From NCBI GenBank assembly GCA_016839865.1, contig JAEOTN010000406.1, positions 1 through 6,185 on the forward strand: a DNA stretch of 6,185 nucleotides, given 5' to 3'. The translations under genes were made by a program, and so were the position numbers. This document shows positions 1 to 5,245 of this stretch, piece by piece (the first letter of the stretch is position 1; each line of letters opens with the position of its first letter). Source of the DNA: Promethearchaeota archaeon. GTDB lineage: Archaea; Asgardarchaeota; Lokiarchaeia; Sigynarchaeales; MK-D1. The notes under the pieces are model-generated. The model did no database searches and was not told the DNA's origin. It was given only the letters and a program-made list of their open reading frames with translations.

Positions 1-110
1 TGTTTTTATACCCCAAACTGGGATATTTTCTTCATTTGGTTAAAAGTACGAAAAATATAAGTTGAAAATCAAATTTAAAGTAATGCTTTATTAGTTGGAA
101 GACAATTTAT

Positions 111-1454
111 TCAATTGCTTATTTTTGGTTCGAATTGGATTACTTCAACATGATGAAGCATCCCATCCAAGTCCAAGCCTTTTTTCTTTGCTTTCCACCA
201 TTTTATTGGGTCACGAATGACCATTAAAATCCATTCCCAAGAACCAATTCCATGTAACCATCGATCAGATGCATACAATAAACAACTCCAAATCATTAGG
301 TTTATAATCATTGTTACAGCTGTCCAGAAACCGTTTAATCGGGATCTAGTTGTCGATTCTATCCCAAATAAAGCACCAAGGAGTAACCTGGGACCAGCTT
401 CTAACAATTGATACCAGTAAACTGTAAATGCGTAAATTCCGAATCGTCGGAAGTACTTTGATAAGGATAACCAGAGTCTTTTGTTAAGTTTAGGATTGAA
501 TTCAATAATTCGTAGGAAAAGAAGGATTAACATTGACTGAGTGCTTACAGAAACAAAAGAAAACCATCTAGGAAATACGTGAAAGAGAGGTGCAACGTTT
601 TCTAGCCCATACAATGCAAATAACTCATAGGTACCCCAAGCAAGCATCAATATCAAGGGTATGAATAAAACTCGGATCATCCATCTCTTTACTTCAGGAT
701 GTCTAAGAATTGCGGCAATTGCGCCGCCCATGAGAAAAACACCCCACATTGGAAATAATGGACCTTCTCTTCCACCAAGAGCGTTTAAAAACACACGTAT
801 GATTTTTTCCTTTATATCATTATCAAACGCATACCCAAATGTTCGGAACTGTTCTCCATTTGCTGCGATCTCTATACCAGCGATTTGTCCTACCCATTCA
901 TTCACATATGGACTGATAATCAAAATTGTGATGGACATTATGAAAAAGACAAAAAATGGTATAATCACACGTGATTTCCTCTTTTTAATGAAAGATAAAA
1001 AGAAAAATACTAATCCACTCAATATCATCATAAATCCTAACGATTCTACAGTATCGAAGAAGAAGAACATTGAGAGATGATCGGTGTTCCAGCCCCCTGA
1101 ACGAGTCCAGATATCGATTATTCCATAAAAGTAAAAATATGTAATCAATATTTTACCCAAAATTATCAATAAAATCCCACTAAGGAATTGTTTAATTAGG
1201 ATTTGCCATCTTTTTTTGTCATTTTGTAAGGCATTAAACATCTGATAAAAGATTACAACACCCGAGATCATTATGAAAAAGCCCCGCCAATGCATTATGT
1301 TAAGACCAATCACGCCTAAAATCAATAATAGTGGTGGAAGTGTCGTTATGTCTGATGGGACCGTGACTTGAAAGCTCACACCGAATACATGAAAAAGTGT
1401 CATAAAGAGTACTGCCACACCACGTAAAAAATCAAGTGAGGTTAATCTCTTCAT
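111..1454 (-). CDS. Polytopic membrane acyltransferase-like protein (DUF418/DUF1624, YeiB/HGSNAT-like)
   Basis: This 447-residue protein is very hydrophobic, with about nine or ten predicted membrane spans (around 8-28, 43-70, 86-108, 134-155, 163-181, 232-250, 258-281, 298-316, 335-358 and 376-396). The N-terminus carries the S-L-D-F-L-R-G signature at residues 6-12, followed by an Met/His-containing first helix. This opening is typical of DUF1624/DUF418 and related acyltransferase-3-like membrane proteins. Near the C-terminus, G-S-W-E-W-I-L-M-V-I-R (404-414) resembles the GPxEWLxR motif that ends DUF418 proteins. Residues 182-231 form a polar insert between spans. Relatives are thought to move acyl groups across or onto membrane-exposed substrates; HGSNAT acetylates heparan-derived glucosamine. 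The substrate here cannot be read from sequence. The ATG start is supported by the signature beginning at once and by a TATA-like box about 25 nt upstream. The gene ends in TGA. The family call is fairly firm; the function is inference. Confidence 0.75.
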   Translation of the reverse strand: MKRLTSLDFLRGVAVLFMTLFHVFGVSFQVTVPSDITTLPPLLLILGVIGLNIMHWRGFFIMISGVVIFYQMFNALQNDKKRWQILIKQFLSGILLIILGKILITYFYFYGIIDIWTRSGGWNTDHLSMFFFFDTVESLGFMMILSGLVFFFLSFIKKRKSRVIIPFFVFFIMSITILIISPYVNEWVGQIAGIEIAANGEQFRTFGYAFDNDIKEKIIRVFLNALGGREGPLFPMWGVFLMGGAIAAILRHPEVKRWMIRVLFIPLILMLAWGTYELFALYGLENVAPLFHVFPRWFSFVSVSTQSMLILLFLRIIEFNPKLNKRLWLSLSKYFRRFGIYAFTVYWYQLLEAGPRLLLGALFGIESTTRSRLNGFWTAVTMIINLMIWSCLLYASDRWLHGIGSWEWILMVIRDPIKWWKAKKKGLDLDGMLHHVEVIQFEPKISN

Positions 1455-1473
1455 GAATCATTAGGTTGAGTTG

Positions 1474-1485
1474 AAAAAAATAAGC
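1474..1485 (-). promoter_or_regulatory. TATA-like box of the DUF418-like gene
   Basis: On the minus strand this reads GCTTATTTTTTT and is centred about 25 nt before the ATG at 1454. With the usual archaeal TATA-to-start distance, the transcript would be leaderless or nearly so. No Shine-Dalgarno sequence is visible between the box and the start. Assigned by eye. Confidence 0.4.
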
Positions 1486-1498
1486 TTTTTGATCTCAG

Positions 1499-1504
1499 AA
1501 AAAA
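1499..1504 (-). terminator. T-tract after the 55-residue membrane protein gene
   Basis: The minus strand has a pyrimidine-rich stretch with a T6 run about 13 nt after the stop codon at 1518. Archaeal transcription often ends at such U-tracts without a hairpin. It lies just upstream of the TATA-like box of the next gene, which fits separate transcription units. Confidence 0.35.
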
Positions 1505-1517
1505 GAAGAAAATAATT

Positions 1518-1685
1518 TTATGCTAAAGTTGGTTCTTCCCCATATTTTCGCTTAATTTTATACTTCGCATATGTAGGACCTTCATCTTTCTTCTTATTAG
1601 AAGCAACTTTTAACAAAATTCGTCCAAATAAAACACAAACCACTCCCACACCCATTGCACATAATACCCAGAATCCTAACTCCAT
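1518..1685 (-). CDS. Small single-span membrane protein, 55 residues, unknown function
   Basis: An open frame of 55 codons runs from ATG at 1685 to TAA at 1518, inside what would otherwise be a 336-base gap between genes. It starts M-E-L-G-F-W-V-L-C-A, and residues 4-25 form one hydrophobic, Gly/Val/Leu-rich span. The remaining 30 residues are soluble and strongly basic (K-K-K at 31-33, K-I-K-R-K at 43-47), which predicts the C-terminus on the cytoplasmic side. Support for a real gene comes from GAGG placed 8 nt before the ATG, a TATA-like box TATATAA about 24 nt before the ATG, the sharp membrane/basic two-part design, and a T-tract after the stop. I do not recognise the family. It might be an accessory subunit or a regulator of a membrane enzyme such as the neighbouring acyltransferase-like protein, but only proximity suggests that. 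Confidence 0.6.
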   Translation of the reverse strand: MELGFWVLCAMGVGVVCVLFGRILLKVASNKKKDEGPTYAKYKIKRKYGEEPTLA

Positions 1686-1705
1686 AATAACTGCCTCGTT
1701 GTATG

Positions 1706-1712
1706 TTATATA
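1706..1712 (-). promoter_or_regulatory. TATA-like box of the 55-residue membrane protein gene
   Basis: The minus strand reads TATATAA, centred about 24 nt before the ATG at 1685. This is the cleanest TATA match in the window. The predicted transcript would start at or very near the ATG, yet a GAGG at -12 to -9 is also present, so the real start point may come from the second TATA-like sequence (TATATCT) just upstream. Confidence 0.45.
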
Positions 1713-1770
1713 GAGATATAGAAGAAGTACGAACTTATGTGGTTAGTTTTGTGTTTTTTTTAATTTTGTA

Positions 1771-1785
1771 TTGAAAAAATTTCAA
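1771..1785 (-). terminator. Inverted repeat with T6 run after the kinase-like operon
   Basis: TTGAAAAAATTTCAA on the plus strand is a perfect 6+3+6 inverted repeat. On the minus strand it supplies a T6 run 6 nt or more after the stop codon of the downstream kinase-like gene (1791). This fits an archaeal T-tract terminator. The stem is entirely weak except for one G-C pair, so the T-run is probably the active part. Confidence 0.4.
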
Positions 1786-1790
1786 AGTTG

Positions 1791-2360
1791 TTAAATTAAT
1801 TTAAACTCATGAAGAATTTGTTCAGCTGTTTCTTCTTCTGATAAATACGAGTTATCGATTTTCAGATAATTTTCTTCAAAAAAAGGAGGGTATTTCTCAG
1901 AGGAATTCATAATATATTTCTTTTCCATACTTAGCAAACGTTCATCAGAAATTTTTGTCTCCCTTTTTGACGGTTTTTTGTCTAATCTCAAGGGATGTTT
2001 ATTTCGTTCTAGTCGTTTTTCTAAAGACGCATATAACTCAACATAAAACACTTCATGTCCTTGGTCCTTGAAAATCTTGGTCATAAATTCCATATATTCA
2101 CGTTCTTCTTTCAAATGGAATGCTGTAACATAAGTAAAGATAAAACCAGGTAAATCTGAGGTTGCTACCTCTTCTAAAATTCGTTTACGGAATTCATTGT
2201 TTAATATATGAAATTTTGGAGTCCCATACTCAAAAATTGGGATAATTAGTTCTATAGTTCCATGGTTGTGAAGCATTTTATAGCCAGTTTTCTTGCAGGT
2301 CTCAATAGCTACAGCCATTTTACCAACAGCTGGAGGACCTGTTATGATAAGAAATTTCAT
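1791..2360 (-). CDS. P-loop kinase-like protein (AAA/shikimate-kinase-like fold), downstream paralogue
   Basis: The 189-residue soluble protein opens with a beta strand and a Walker A loop, G-P-P-A-V-G-K-M (residues 8-15; K14 would bind phosphate). Further marks are L-H-N-H (30-33), a basic segment R-N-K-H-P-L-R-L with K-P-S-K-R (119-133) that looks like a kinase lid, and N-Y-L-K-I-D-N (164-170) near the end. This set matches a family of small nucleoside- or metabolite-kinase-like P-loop proteins that I recall from Firmicutes as well as archaea, variously annotated as AAA family ATPase or shikimate-kinase-like. Substrate is unknown. The position after the Walker lysine is Met rather than Ser/Thr. 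The start is preceded by GAGGTT ending 8 nt upstream, inside the end of the gene before it; only 2 nt separate the two genes, so they are co-transcribed. About half the residues match that upstream gene's product. Confidence 0.8.
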   Translation of the reverse strand: MKFLIITGPPAVGKMAVAIETCKKTGYKMLHNHGTIELIIPIFEYGTPKFHILNNEFRKRILEEVATSDLPGFIFTYVTAFHLKEEREYMEFMTKIFKDQGHEVFYVELYASLEKRLERNKHPLRLDKKPSKRETKISDERLLSMEKKYIMNSSEKYPPFFEENYLKIDNSYLSEEETAEQILHEFKLI

Positions 2361-2362
2361 TA

Positions 2363-2950
2363 TTAGGCAACCTCATCATTTTGGTTTAGGTTATACTCAT
2401 GAATAATTATTTCTGCAACTTGATCAGGGGTAAGGTTTGAATTGTCAATTTTAATGTAATTATCTGGAAAAAAGAAAGGGTACTTGTCAGAAGTACTAAG
2501 ATGAGGATACTGTAGTTCACTACTTTGAAAATGCTTCTTTGACCATTCTATGTCTCGTTTTGATGGTTTAGCTTGCAATCGTTTGGGATGTATGTTACGT
2601 TGTTCTCGAATAAAGCGTGGTGCATACAGTTCTACATAATAAATAGAGTGATTTTGGTCTAAGAACAACTGGTTAATTCTCTCAATGTAGGTTTTCTCCT
2701 TTTGATCGCTAAAATCGATGACATAAGTACAAATAAATCCGGTTAAATCGCTAGTTGATACTTCTTCAAAGATGCGTCTGCGAAATTCTCCTATCAATCC
2801 TGCTTTTGGGTGCTTATATGGGAAAATTTGAATAATAAGCTCAATTGTTGCATGGTTATGCATAAAAGCGTATCCAGTTTTTTTCGAAAGTTCTAATCCT
2901 ACAGCGTATTTGCCAACAGCAAGTGGTCCAAAAATCCAGATGAATTTCAT
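2363..2950 (-). CDS. P-loop kinase-like protein, upstream paralogue
   Basis: The protein has 195 residues from the ATG at 2950. The frame is open further to a GTG at 3007, but the shorter start is preferred because it aligns exactly with the N-terminus of the downstream paralogue (both M-K-F), and because a TATA-like box lies at 2986-2995, inside the extension. Walker A is G-P-L-A-V-G-K-Y (8-15), followed by M-H-N-H (30-33), R-N-I-H-P-K-R-L with K-P-S-K-R (118-132) and N-Y-I-K-I-D-N (164-170), all in register with the downstream copy. The protein is soluble and probably cytoplasmic. The Ser/Thr that normally follows the Walker lysine is Tyr here. It is the first gene of a two-gene operon and ends in TAA 2 nt before the next ATG. 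Phosphotransfer to a small metabolite is the likely role; the substrate cannot be named. Confidence 0.8.
   Translation of the reverse strand: MKFIWIFGPLAVGKYAVGLELSKKTGYAFMHNHATIELIIQIFPYKHPKAGLIGEFRRRIFEEVSTSDLTGFICTYVIDFSDQKEKTYIERINQLFLDQNHSIYYVELYAPRFIREQRNIHPKRLQAKPSKRDIEWSKKHFQSSELQYPHLSTSDKYPFFFPDNYIKIDNSNLTPDQVAEIIIHEYNLNQNDEVA
2369..2374 (-). promoter_or_regulatory. Shine-Dalgarno sequence of the downstream kinase-like gene
   Basis: GAGGTT on the minus strand ends 8 nt before the ATG at 2360 and lies within the last codons of the upstream paralogue. It supports translation of the second gene from a shared mRNA. Confidence 0.5.
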
Positions 2951-2985
2951 TTTCTTCAGATACACCACTATTAATCCCGAAGATA

Positions 2986-2995
2986 AAAAAATATA
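2986..2995 (-). promoter_or_regulatory. TATA-like box of the kinase-like operon
   Basis: On the minus strand the sequence GGTATATTTTTTTAT contains a TATA-like core centred about 41 nt before the ATG at 2950. The predicted leader is about 15 nt. Its position argues against using the upstream GTG at 3007 as the start codon. Confidence 0.45.
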
Positions 2996-3006
2996 CCACC
3001 CAAACA

Positions 3007-3015
3007 CATATATTT
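3007..3015 (+). promoter_or_regulatory. TATA-like box of the ketopantoate-reductase-like gene
   Basis: CATATATTT on the plus strand is centred about 29 nt before the ATG at 3041, so the message would have a leader of only a few bases. It lies about 20 bp from the oppositely oriented box of the kinase-like operon. No Shine-Dalgarno sequence is visible. Confidence 0.4.
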
Positions 3016-3040
3016 CTAATTAGCTAAAGCTAAAGATATT

Positions 3041-3970
3041 ATGAAGATTCTAGTATATGGAGCGGGAGTACTTGGAAGTCTTTATGCAGCTTTGCTAAAA
3101 GAATCTGGAAAAGATGTTAAATTACTCGCACGTGGCACTCGACTCCAAGAATTGAAGGAACATGGCTTAATTGTGGAGAATTTACTAGAAAAAAAAACTC
3201 TTAGCTACAAAATTGATTTGGTCGATTCGAAGTTATCTGAAAGTGATGATTTTGATTTAATCCTAGTAGTGATGCAGAAAAACCATGTAGAATCAGTACT
3301 TCCTGATTTAGCAAAGTATTCTACAAACGCCACAGTTGTGATTTTAGGAAATAATGGAACAGGAATTGAAGAGTATAAAGATTTTTTAGATCCTAACAGA
3401 ATTATTTTAGGATTTCCGAGTGCAGCTGGTAAACGAGATGGGCACATAATGCGAGTTGTATTTGATTCAGAAAAATCGAGTATCATAATAGGAGAATTAT
3501 CCGGAAAAGAAACCCCACGGATTAAAAAAATTAAAAAATTCTTAGAGAGTGGAGGTATCCCAGTTAAATTTTCAAAGGATATTGATGCTTGGCTCAAAAC
3601 ACATATTGCTCTGGTTAGTCCTCTTGCCAATGTGTATTTTTATCTAAAATCACATGGAAAAACAATGGCTGATTCTCCAGAAGCTGCAGAACTCGCAACT
3701 AAAGCAATTGTGGAAGGTGTGAAAGTACTTAAAAAACTGAAGTATCCTATACTCCCGAAAAAGTTTCGATTAACAATAATTTTCCCAAATATGTTGAAAA
3801 AGAAAATTAGTGAACTACATAAAGGAAAATGGTATAATATTGCTCTGAAAGGGCATGCCGAGTATGCACAGACTGAAATGAGACGGATTGCCGATGAGTT
3901 CCAAGAATTAGTAGAGAAAGCAGGGATTCCCACTCCTAATATTGATAAGTTATACGAATATGCCCCTTAA
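3041..3970 (+). CDS. Ketopantoate-reductase-like NAD(P)-dependent oxidoreductase (ApbA/PanE superfamily)
   Basis: The 309-residue protein starts with a Rossmann fold: G7-A-G9-V-L-G12 is the dinucleotide loop, and R31 in L-A-R-G-T-R sits where PanE enzymes bind the NADPH 2'-phosphate. K80 in V-V-M-Q-K and N105 in L-G-N-N-G-T-G match conserved N-domain positions. The C-terminal helical domain begins near residue 180 with W-L-K-T-H (184-188). K186 would be the PanE catalytic lysine, but the asparagines expected 4 and 8 residues later are Ala190 and Pro194, and the substrate-binding serine near residue 270 is not evident. A glutamate at 279 may be kept. The protein is therefore a reductase of this superfamily, but true ketopantoate reduction (coenzyme A synthesis) is doubtful; another 2-keto or hydroxy acid is as likely. 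No other pantothenate gene is nearby. It has its own promoter, divergent from the kinase-like operon. Confidence 0.75.
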   Translation: MKILVYGAGVLGSLYAALLKESGKDVKLLARGTRLQELKEHGLIVENLLEKKTLSYKIDLVDSKLSESDDFDLILVVMQKNHVESVLPDLAKYSTNATVVILGNNGTGIEEYKDFLDPNRIILGFPSAAGKRDGHIMRVVFDSEKSSIIIGELSGKETPRIKKIKKFLESGGIPVKFSKDIDAWLKTHIALVSPLANVYFYLKSHGKTMADSPEAAELATKAIVEGVKVLKKLKYPILPKKFRLTIIFPNMLKKKISELHKGKWYNIALKGHAEYAQTEMRRIADEFQELVEKAGIPTPNIDKLYEYAP

Positions 3971-3982
3971 ACTCTCTATTCC

Positions 3983-3991
3983 ATAATTTTT
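3983..3991 (+). promoter_or_regulatory. TATA-like box of the M42 peptidase gene (tentative)
   Basis: ATAATTTTT lies about 30 nt before the micro-ORF ATG at 4016 and about 64 nt before the peptidase ATG at 4051. The T5 run may also help to end the preceding transcript, whose stop is at 3970. The assignment is weak because the whole 80-base spacer is AT-rich. Confidence 0.3.
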
Positions 3992-4015
3992 CGATTCAAA
4001 AAGAAAACAACAAAA

Positions 4016-4054
4016 ATGACGTCCTCCTCATCAAAAACATCTAAGAAAAAATGA
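4016..4054 (+). other. Micro-ORF overlapping the M42 peptidase start
   Basis: ATG at 4016 opens a 12-codon frame coding M-T-S-S-S-S-K-T-S-K-K-K that ends in TGA at 4052-4054. The stop overlaps the peptidase ATG as ATGA. It ends in an A6 run (4046-4051). One extra A, or a -1 ribosomal slip on that run, would join it in frame to the peptidase. It may be a leader peptide, an N-terminal extension split by a sequence error, or chance. Confidence 0.25.
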
Positions 4055-5133
4055 TGAAAATGGATCAGATAGAATATATTTCCAAAATTGTGGAACGACA
4101 GAAAAACCTTACCGAAATCTTAGGAGTTTCTGGACATGAAGAAAAGGTCGTAGAATTCATCAAAAGCGAAATTAAAGACGTAATGGATGAATTATGGATA
4201 GATAATACCGGAAATTTGTTAGGAGTTATGAAAGGAGATTCAGAGGAAGCTATTTTACTCGATGCTCATACTGATGAAATTGGTTTTATGATAACCCATA
4301 TTGATGATCGTGGATTTTGTAGATTTGCTCCTCTCGGTGGTTGGGATCAAAGAACTTTACTAGGACAATCAATCATTGCCGAACCGAAAGATAAACGTAT
4401 TTTTGGAGTAATTGGCGCTCTACCGCCACACTTAACTAGTCCGGATGAACGGAACAAACAAGTACCTATCGAACAAATGTTCATGGATTTTGGATTCAAT
4501 TCTAAGGAAGACGCAGCTGCAGCAGGTATTGAAGTAGGTTCAGTATGTACAGCTTATACTGCTTTCCATGAGATAGCTAATGGGAAAATAAAGGGAAAAG
4601 CGTTTGATGACCGTTCAGGATGCAATATACTAATCCAAACCGCACTTAATATTGCGGATAAACCACGACCTTATACAGTGTGTTTCGCTTGGTCAGTTCA
4701 AGAAGAAGTGGGTTTACGAGGGGCGAGAACCTCAGCATTTACCATGATTGACAAATATAATGTAGTAAGAGCAATTGCTTGTGAAAATACTACTGCAGCA
4801 GGTGTCCCCGGGATTCCACCACACATGGCTCCATCGTTCCATGGAAAGGGGGCAGCAATTACTATATTAGATTCATCAATGATTGCATCAAAGAAAGTAA
4901 GAGAAAAATTGGTGAAATTGGGTAATGAGAAAAGTATACCTTATCAGATAAAAACTCCTAGTAGAGGAGGAACTGATGCAGGAATAATACATTTAACAAA
5001 ACGTGGAGTCCCATCAGGAGTTGTAAGTGTCCCTGGTCGATATATTCATGGTCCTTGCACTATTGTTGATAGGAATGATCTAGTAGCTGCTGTAGATTTG
5101 GTCACAGCGTTTGTATTGGATATAGAACTCTAA
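4051..5133 (+). CDS. M42 family metallo-aminopeptidase (TET/FrvX type)
   Basis: This 360-residue protein is of normal length for the M42 family, which forms dodecameric cytoplasmic aminopeptidases that trim peptides released by proteasomes and other proteases. The two-metal site can be read in order: H73 and catalytic-context D75 in D-A-H-T-D-E-I-G-F, bridging D186 in A-F-D-D-R-S-G, the general base E218 with metal ligand E219 in Q-E-E-V-G-L-R-G-A, E245 in C-E-N-T-T-A-A, and H333 in R-Y-I-H-G-P. G-G-T-D-A-G at 306-311 is also a family hallmark. The region around 90-175 is the inserted dimerisation domain. E245 stands where several characterised TET enzymes have Asp; Glu is, as I recall, also found in the family. 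Substrate preference cannot be decided. Three Met codons (1, 2 and 4) compete as the start, and no Shine-Dalgarno is visible. A T8 tract follows the stop. Confidence 0.92.
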   Translation: MMKMDQIEYISKIVERQKNLTEILGVSGHEEKVVEFIKSEIKDVMDELWIDNTGNLLGVMKGDSEEAILLDAHTDEIGFMITHIDDRGFCRFAPLGGWDQRTLLGQSIIAEPKDKRIFGVIGALPPHLTSPDERNKQVPIEQMFMDFGFNSKEDAAAAGIEVGSVCTAYTAFHEIANGKIKGKAFDDRSGCNILIQTALNIADKPRPYTVCFAWSVQEEVGLRGARTSAFTMIDKYNVVRAIACENTTAAGVPGIPPHMAPSFHGKGAAITILDSSMIASKKVREKLVKLGNEKSIPYQIKTPSRGGTDAGIIHLTKRGVPSGVVSVPGRYIHGPCTIVDRNDLVAAVDLVTAFVLDIEL

Positions 5134-5136
5134 CCA

Positions 5137-5144
5137 TTTTTTTT
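5137..5144 (+). terminator. T8 tract after the M42 peptidase gene
   Basis: Eight T in a row begin 4 nt after the TAA stop. With no clear hairpin, this fits an archaeal intrinsic terminator, and it implies that the following membrane protein gene is transcribed on its own. Confidence 0.5.
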
Positions 5145-5181
5145 CAATTATAATTCTTCAAATTTGTTGATGATCTTGATG

Positions 5182-5191
5182 TAATTTAAAA
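5182..5191 (+). promoter_or_regulatory. TATA-like box of the zinc-ribbon membrane protein gene
   Basis: TAATTTAAAA is centred about 58 nt before the ATG at 5246, giving a predicted leader of roughly 30 nt. A leader of this size fits the presence of a GGTG Shine-Dalgarno at 5233-5236. Confidence 0.35.
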
Positions 5192-5232
5192 GCATGAAGG
5201 ACGCTTCTCATTGGTAAATCATCACCTAATCT

Positions 5233-5236
5233 GGTG
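5233..5236 (+). promoter_or_regulatory. GGTG ribosome binding site that decides the start at 5246
   Basis: GGTG matches part of the archaeal Shine-Dalgarno consensus (GGAGGTGATC) and ends 9 nt before the ATG at 5246. The frame can be extended to a GTG at 5234, but that GTG is part of this site, so ATG is preferred. CACC at 5223-5226 could pair with GGTG through a 6-nt loop. Confidence 0.45.
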
Positions 5237-5245
5237 TTAAAAGTT

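Noticed and set aside
1..110. End of a plus-strand gene entering from the left (open to stops at about 41-65 in all three frames)
   Set aside because: The frames are too short to recognise and their composition is not distinctive; no claim is possible.
217..1080. Plus-strand open frames of 64 and 139 codons opposite the acyltransferase-like gene
   Set aside because: They lie wholly antisense to a gene with clear family motifs, have low-complexity composition that mirrors it, and show no domain of their own.
1754..1761. Plus-strand T8 run as a terminator
   Set aside because: No plus-strand gene ends near it; it is more likely just part of an AT-rich spacer.
2262..2860. H-N-H triplets in both kinase-like proteins read as HNH nuclease sites
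   Set aside because: The triplet sits shortly after the P-loop in both paralogues and belongs to the kinase-like family pattern; the rest of an HNH endonuclease motif is absent.
2951..3007. N-terminal extension of the upstream kinase-like protein from GTG at 3007
   Set aside because: The extra 19 residues have no counterpart in the paralogue, and the likely TATA box lies inside the extension.
3205..3933. Minus-strand open frames of 141 and 97 codons opposite the oxidoreductase gene
   Set aside because: They are antisense shadows of a well-supported coding frame and have Ser/Phe/Ile-rich sequence typical of reverse frames of AT-rich genes.
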